A program made the translations under genes and the position numbers. The notes beneath the pieces are model-generated. The model worked only from the letters and a program-made list of their open reading frames with translations. It was not told the DNA's origin and did not search any database. From assembly GCA_027475525.1 (NCBI GenBank), contig JAMWFC010000132.1:977074-1041073 (forward strand): 64,000 bases of DNA. Reading direction: 5' to 3'. The stretch is from Macrolepiota albuminosa (Eukaryota > Basidiomycota > Agaricomycetes > Agaricales > Agaricaceae). This document shows, piece by piece, positions 57,777-64,000 of the stretch (position 1 is the stretch's first letter; every line of letters starts with the position of its first letter).

Positions 57777-58775
57777 GATGACGCCAATGGTGGTTGGGTG
57801 TGCTGTTTGCTATGTCTCAAGACGTTGTTTTCAGTGCTTGGTATAAGGGTGTGAAAGTCAGAGCAGGGGTCCCAGTGTGCTCAAGTAAGTAAATAGTGTC
57901 GATGTGCTAGAGGTTAGCGCTTCAGACACTACCTGGCAAAGTAGTAAGCAATGGAACGGTCACTATTTACTGAGTAAAACAAAAATCATCATAACATAGT
58001 ATGCCCATAGTAGCACCGTAGATGTTGCTAATGCTGAAACAAATCTAGCATTGAAGGCTGTCAATGGCAGGCACTAGAGAAGGCTAAGGCTTAGTAGCAC
58101 TTGAAAATGAGAGGTGGAATGCGCTCCATTCTTTTCCTTGCTATTTACAAAGGTCTTAACTAACTTCTATACTGTATGCTACTGTGATTCAAGAAAAAGT
58201 CCATCCAAAGCACTAGAATTTAGCACCTCATCTTCTGATCTTAGCTAATAGCAACCTGTCATCAGCACATGTATGATAGCAACCAACGGCATAATAGCCT
58301 ATTGGTCATGGCTACTGCTAGATAATAGTAAAGCCTTGAAGATATCCACTCCCTTTCTAAGTATATTTCCAATTGGCCAGGATAGCCTGGGCTATAGTCA
58401 GAGAAAATTAGACAAACACCATAAGTCAATGGCACTAATGCCAGTGCTACTTATTTCCTCAATTCCCATAAGCCTGAGTGTCAAGCTTTTACACTTTTCT
58501 GATGGCATCATTCTGGCAGATGTCAGCACCTAATGATATCCTTTTTGGGTGCTTAGTCAGGCATAAGTTGAGAGTTACCCTCTGTTGCTGCATCCATAGT
58601 ATCTCCTTATAGCACCTAGATTTCTAGGTGGTTGTGTAGGTGTTGGCTGATAGGATATATGTGGTGCTTCTAAGTGCCTATTCCTTTATCATGGACCAGT
58701 CAGAAGTCAGTAGCTTAGCTTTTCTGTAGCCCTGTAATGTCCCTTGATGTGCTCAATCCAAGCAGAAGCCCATCA
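57777..58775 (-). repeat. A3 5' LTR
   Basis: Reverse complement of the family A LTR, TGATGACGCCAATGG to AGCAGAAGCCCATCA, 999 bp. It is followed by CCATCATGACAAGCC of the family C integrase region. Confidence 0.95.
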
Positions 58776-59199
58776 CCATCATGACAAGCCCATCTGGCTC
58801 TTGCCTGAATCATGGATGGTCCACAAGGTTACTGGTGACTTTCATGGACAGGGAGTCTTGTGAATTTTCCCACACAACTTTCTTTTGGAAGTCATCTGTT
58901 CCCATATTAGGGGATTGAGCTGCTGGCAACTCACCTTCCAGCATGTCAGCCAGAGTTACAGGCAGGCTAGGGCAATCAGTCTCTCCAGCACCATGAGTTT
59001 TCAGATCTCATGCTCCTTGAGCAGTTTAGCAGCTAGCTCCCGTTCTTCTCGCTGCTCCCTGAGGTGAGCACTTCACCTTTGCTCAGCTACATGCATGGTG
59101 TGCATCTCAAGAGTATGTTCCTTGAGCTCATAATACCTATGGAGAGGTAAATCCTCTCTGTCTAGGTCTATTTAGCAGTTTGCCTGGATGTACTTATGG

Positions 59200-60545
59200 G
59201 GCTTGTAAGCTTCTTCTACTTCATCACTCTTAAAGTAGCGTGATAGGCAATCTGCCACCTTATTGAGTTCATCTTTAATAGAGGTGATGTTGAATTGGTA
59301 CCTTGACATATAGTCAATCCACTGTTGCTAATGCAGCAACAAGTTCACCTGAATTTTGAAGAACTCAAGCACCTTGTGATTGGTAATGATATGGATGGAG
59401 TATCCCATCAGCTTATCTTCCCACTTGAGGAGAGCCTCAAGTATTGCTAGAGTCTCCAGCTCATGCATAGCATAGTTTTGCTATGCAGTGGTGAACTTTT
59501 TTGACATGAACCCTGTGGGGTGGCAAGTCTGCCAGCTACTTCCTTGGCCATACATGGCTCCAACACCAGTCTTTGATGCATCACATATGAGCCAGATAGG
59601 CTTGTCCCATCATGGGTCTATAAGTCAGATGACTAGGGTCTTGCTGCATATTTGTTTCACTATCTCAAAGCACTGCTGATGCAGAGGGCACCAATTGAAT
59701 GGGAATCTGTTCTGTGTCATGGCCATAAGTGGCCCTGTATATGCCATAACGTCAGGCAAGAAGCTTGAGATATAATTGACAAGGCCAACAAACCATTGTA
59801 GTTTTATGGCATGCATCACTCCCAAATGCGGTCAAGCTTGTCCTGATTGGAGTGTATACTCCACTCATTGATGACATGCCCTAGGCAGTCTATATTCTGA
59901 GCATAAAGCTCACACTTTTTCCATTTCAAGTACAACTTGTACTTGCAGAGTCGCTTGAACATGACTTGGAAGTACTGCTTGTGCTCCTCCATGGAATCCA
60001 AATGAATGAATATATCATCTAGATAGATGTGCATAAAGTGTCCTATCACATCTCAAAATATAGAGGTCATCCTCTGAAAGGTTGCCAGGACATTACAGTC
60101 TCCAATCTGCATTATGTTGCTCATAAATGTGCCCATGATCAAGGCAAACATGGTCTTAGGTACGTCTTTGGTGTGAATTTGCACCTGCTTATAAGCATCC
60201 ATAAGGTCAATCTTCAAGTGATACTTCACTTGAGCCACATCTTCCTGGATCACCTCTTGATCTGGTAAAGGAGTTACATCCTTTATGGTTCTATCATTGC
60301 GCTGACACACATCAAGAGCAGTGCAAAGGATCCTGTCCTTCTTTGGGATGCACAGTAGCAGTGCAGCCTGAGCAGTGATGCATGATGACTACTATTGAGC
60401 ATTCAAGTTTTATCATTAGTTGCTTCTGGAGTGCGCATGGGCAGCGCGGCAAGTGGTACTTGTACTGCTTGCCCTTGTCTATGAGATTGATCTCATGGTT
60501 CACCTCCTGCCATGGCAGAAGCTCCTCCTTGGTCCCATTGACCAT
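59200..60545 (-). pseudogene. RT and RNase H of family C
   Basis: RT: EVNHEINLIDKGKQYKYHLP, RNDRTIKDVTPLPDQEVIQ, KIDLMDAYKQVQIHTKDVPK with a catalytic Asp, and HIYLDDIFIHLDSMEEHKQY with the YLDD box (about 60010-60040). The connection and RNase H follow: QWFVGLVNYISSFLPDVMAY (about 59780), then degraded HELETLAILEALLKWEDKLM (about 59440) and DELNKVADCLSRYF (about 59240). Several frames and stops, so not functional. Confidence 0.8.
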
Positions 60546-61313
60546 ATCAGCAAATTCCTCTTGCTATTGCTGATACAACCAAGGAATATTATCCTCCTAA
60601 AGGCATGTCACCTTCTGTTTTTCTTTACTGCATACTGAGGAAAGTATTTCTACAGTTTTCCTCAGGTCTTGGTCTCGCTTCTCATAACACTCACATACAG
60701 TGAGCACACATTCCACACTATTATCTGGAATATGTATCCTTAGCAGTGTTGTTGCTAAGTGCACTGGGCAAACTGTAAGGTTCCTCCCTTCATGCTTAAT
60801 CAAGTGTGCCACCAATATCTCCTTGGTAGAGGGTAGTTGATACCTGGTGGTGAGCTTTCTTTGCTATAGGTAAGCATTCTGCTCACATGCAGCAGCTATT
60901 GCCTCATTCCACTCTTGCAGCATTCACAGGTCGAAGGCCTATTCAGACTCTGGCAGCAGCACAGGCCGCTCTTTTAGTGAGCAAGTATCCTCACACTCTG
61001 AGGTATGTGCCTCCTCATGTCTACTCTTCAGGTCTTCTATCTTGACTCATGATGTTGTCAGTAGACAAATATCCACTGGCTCATCATGCTTCCTCACCTT
61101 TGTTTGGTGAGGAACTAGAGGCTTTACGCCTCAGTAATCTGCTAGAGGCCTTATGCCTCTCTGAGTGGGAGCAATAACTTGCTCCTTCCCAACTGTGGAG
61201 GCTTAAAACTCCTCCTTGCTCATCATCACTACCTAGTGGTTGGGCAGCAACTCAGGCAAAGCTGGGGCATCCTCCACTACATCCTTTACTGTCAGCCTGT
61301 TCAGCTCACCTAG

Positions 61314-61514
61314 TCACAAAGCATCTCTATGCTTCTCTGTTGTATGGTGACGATGGAGACAGTTGTCACTATTGTCTATTGTGGCTTGTTTGGCTGAAAT
61401 AGCCTTCCCATTAATGAGCACTTGACAGTGCTCAAAGTTGAGTACAACTTTATTACACTGCATGAATTGCGTCTCTAGTATCATGTTATAGCGATCAAAG
61501 TTCACTATGTTCAT
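61314..61514 (-). pseudogene. Protease-linker region of family C
   Basis: NIVNFDRYNMILETQFMQ and VVLNFEHCQVLINGKAIS resemble the C-terminal half of retropepsin domains in mushroom Gypsy elements (the usual D-x-I-L-G motif reads MILET here). The active-site part upstream is too degraded to confirm. Confidence 0.5.
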
Positions 61515-61817
61515 GTATTCCAGCTTTGTGAGCCCGGCATCTGTACCATCATATTGATTTTATACTGAACCATAGCTCAGCTCTCTACGGTACCCTCTAC
61601 AGTACCCAGCTGCAGTGCAAAAGAAGTGTCTAACTCCTGTACTGAGATTCTGTATACATGGGCAAACTAGGGCATGATGCCCAACATTGTACTACTAGAA
61701 TCCCAGAGTGTCCATGCCTTGTGGCTATTCACTACCTACATCACCAGACACTCTTTGTCTGCATGCTTCAGTACAGAGTGCTGCAATGTGCTCTCTGTTT
61801 GTTGAAGAGTTACCTTC

Positions 61818-62341
61818 TGTAAGGGCAACCTCTGGAGGCTAGGGCTCAGTCATACAGCTGGCAGAGGGAGATCCAAAGTGTATTAGAGTATATACTGACA
61901 ATATCATAATAACTACTCGCCTGACAGAGGGAGATTCAAAGAAAACAAGTCTGAGGATTTTCTATGCCAGGTTGGATGCTTTTGGGGCTTCTAAAGCATG
62001 GGAAACAACTGTACAGTGCACTAAAGCCTTAAAAACTCAAAAATTGACTAACCAAACAATTGTGCAAACAAAGCAGGAAACCTTCAGACTTTAGAAGTTA
62101 GAAAGGCAAACTCCAGCTTATATAAGCAGCCTGGAAGCAGTGCTGAAGGGATCACACTTGTCTGAATAATAGCTAGAGAACTAGAGCACCTCAAAGGTTG
62201 AGAATAGTACTAACAGATAGTGTTGAGAGAATAAAAAAAAAACAACACAATGAGAGAATAATAGAAGAAATAAGAAAATAAATGAAAGGAGAGTGAAGAA
62301 ATAAGAAGTGAAAGAAGAAAGGAATGAGGAGTCTCCTGACA
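61818..62341 (-). mobile_element. Solo LTR, family B (TSD CCTTC)
   Basis: 524 bp, TGTAAGGGCAACC to GGAGTCTCCTGACA, flanked by CCTTC at 61813-61817 and 62342-62346. Confidence 0.95.
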
Positions 62342-62623
62342 CCTTCTTTGTTCTAACCACCTTGGTCTTGTTGTGGTCATCTGAGAACGGCCAGTCTGTC
62401 ATTGCCACCAGACATTCAGAGTCGCTTTTGTGGCTATAGTACTCATTCTCAAACAAGTTGTTGTACACGTTCACTATAACGTACTCCTCCCCCCCATGAT
62501 CACACTCTGGGGCTCAGCACTTGATACCTTCTCTGAAGGTTCCTGGTTGTTGTTAGGTGCTTCTACCTTCAACTCAGCAGAGATATTTCTGTCACTTCTG
62601 CTGGCTGCAGCAGTATGTGCTGC

Positions 62624-63996
62624 TTAGAAGTGGGCTTGGAGTGTATACCCCTTTTTCTGGCCTCCTGCTCTAGTTGGGCAGCTAGTTGCATAGTGGCCAG
62701 GCTGACCACATGCAAAGCAGATCTCTGTAGGACCTGCAGGATTGGCCTGTTTGGGCTCTGGCTGAGGCTTAAGGTGATCTCTATCCTGTCCTTGCTCCAG
62801 GCATAAGCAGCTATGTCTCCATTTTCTAGCAGCCACCTTGCAGACTATGAACCATGCTGCATGATCCTGTTTCAGGTTGGCCTTTTTAGCCAGGAATATA
62901 CCTATCTGCTGACTTTGCAGCTAGGGTGCAGCAGGCAAAATTTGCCTGCTTCCTCCTCTATAGCCACTATGCTGCTTATAGTGATTAGCAGTCTTTAAAG
63001 ACTGCTTATGACAAATAGCATACATCACAAATTTCTTTACATTGTTTATCTTTGGAGACAGTCTGTCCTCATGGATCAGATAGCGGTGCATGTCCACTGG
63101 AATACCATCCAAGAAAATCTTCAGCATAGTGTACCCATCAGAGTACACTGTCATGTTCTGGGCATGGTCATTGAGGGTATTGTAGAACTCTTGTACCCTC
63201 AGTTTTTCAGTGTAGTGGGCTGACTGAAAGTCCCACTAGGCATTCTGCAACATGAACAGGTGTATGAATTGATCATACAGTCTTGTTAAAACACCTTTGA
63301 AGGTCTAGTCATATTGGACCCTGTTGATGTGCAATACTGCTCGTTTAAACCAACTCATGGCCTCTCCAGCCAGGAACTCTGGCAGAACAAAAATTTGTTC
63401 TCGTTCCATATGGTCTTCACCATAGAGGCACATTGCTAGATGGGTGCATACATCCATTACCCAGTCCTCCAAGTCACTAAACTTGAATGCTCCAGAGTAT
63501 GCCCAGATATGCCAGCTGTCTACTTTATGCAGCTTCACCCCATCGAGTAGCCTCAGAGTTACTTCCAAGATGTCATCGACTACTCAATGGAGTTGATCAT
63601 GCATCACTTTGCAATGTATGTGAATTGCCTCATGTTGGCCAGGCGACCTAGTCATCAGGTCAGCTGCCTGTGAAAGTGATTTCTCCCTGCCTATTGGTTG
63701 AAAGCATCCTGTACCTCCTCTACTGGGGGGGTAGTTACTCTTTCCTGGTGTGGCTGGTCCAGGGCATTTGCCCTGATATTTTGCAGAGCCATCACATCTG
63801 GTAACAGGATCCCTATTGGGGACTTGGTCAGTATGCGGCTCTGGGTCCAAAGATGGGTTATCTGCTTGGACTCAGGTGGTGAACCATTGTTGCATTTTGT
63901 CAATGGACCTAGTGCCTTCAAACACAATGTCTTGGTCATCAATAAGAGTATGTTCCTTAGTTTGCAAGTCTTTATTGCACATGCATTGATATGCAA
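62624..63996 (-). pseudogene. Gag of family C
   Basis: Capsid-type segments FVLPEFLAGEAMSWFKRAVL (about 63330-63390) and TMLKIFLDGIPVDMHRYLIH (about 63080-63140), then a canonical zinc knuckle CFACGQPGHYATSC (CX2CX4HX4C, about 62690-62730). Broken by several stops and frame changes. The N-terminal part extends to the window edge. Confidence 0.8.
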
Positions 63997-64000
63997 TGTA

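Larger units (their letters stand above)
47998..58775 (-). mobile_element. Gypsy family A, copy A3 body (reverse, degenerate)
   Basis: Order from right to left: 5' LTR 57777-58775, pol 57700-52850 (gag missing), 3' internal region with the accessory gene 52850-48486, 3' LTR halves. It is heavily altered by transitions compared with A1: most GCGCTA words of A1 read GCACTA or GTGCTA here. It is the oldest family A copy, as it hosts the A1-A2 tandem. The 4-bp duplications CCAT (27784-27787 and 58776-58779) bound the whole insertion in family C. Confidence 0.85.
58776..64000 (-). mobile_element. Gypsy family C, 5' part (gag, protease, RT, RNase H)
   Basis: Continues beyond the right edge of the window. 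Order from right to left is gag, zinc knuckle, protease-like region, RT, RNase H, then the integrase start, which resumes at 27787. All frames are interrupted. A B solo LTR at 61818-62341 lies between the zinc knuckle and the protease region. The 5' LTR is outside the window. Confidence 0.8.

Overview
This window is eukaryotic and fungal. Short GT-AG introns (about 44-92 nt), a NACHT-WD40 receptor gene, a DIRS-type tyrosine-recombinase retrotransposon and several Ty3/Gypsy families point to a mushroom-forming basidiomycete (Agaricomycetes). The species cannot be named from the sequence alone. No tRNA, rRNA or CRISPR array was recognised.

Left third (1-17159), host-gene territory: a truncated amidase gene fused to a small putative zinc-binding gene (57-1637); a large fungal NLR (NACHT plus about 29 near-identical WD40 repeats, minus strand, 2502-10024); a decaying glutathione S-transferase (11720-12537); and an apparently intact 12-exon MFS drug transporter (13220-15497). 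An AT-rich repeat-bearing stretch follows.

17160-22995 is a young DIRS-order retrotransposon on the minus strand (gag, RT-RNase H, tyrosine recombinase) flanked by 176-bp direct repeats with one mismatch.

23359-64000 is a nest of LTR retrotransposons that can be unpacked in layers. Layer 0 is Gypsy family C (minus strand, chromodomain type), occupying 23868-27787 and 58776-64000. Layer 1 is A3, a minus-strand copy of Gypsy family A, inserted in the C integrase with a 4-bp target duplication (CCAT). Layer 2 is a plus-strand tandem of family A, A1 (28303-41250) sharing an LTR with the deleted copy A2 (to 47997), inserted in the 3' LTR of A3. Layer 3 is a set of solo LTRs of family B (about 519-529 bp). 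Five are intact, each with a perfect 5-bp target duplication, and they lie in C, A2 and A3; a sixth is truncated.

The most interesting system is family A. It is about 12.9 kb long, far larger than gag-pol needs. Between pol and the 3' LTR it carries about 4.6 kb with an antisense multi-exon gene, preserved in all three copies, that encodes a Gal4-like six-cysteine cluster (C-x2-C-x8-C-x8-C-x2-C-x6-C). The element is also visibly rich in the CpG-containing words TAGCGC/GCGCTA. Gag and pol are in one frame separated by a single conserved UGA.

A technical warning: four exact 77-bp head-to-tail duplications occur in unrelated contexts. Two of them create the only frameshifts in the NLR. Equal length in unrelated sequence strongly suggests unmerged k-mer overlaps of a short-read assembly rather than biology.
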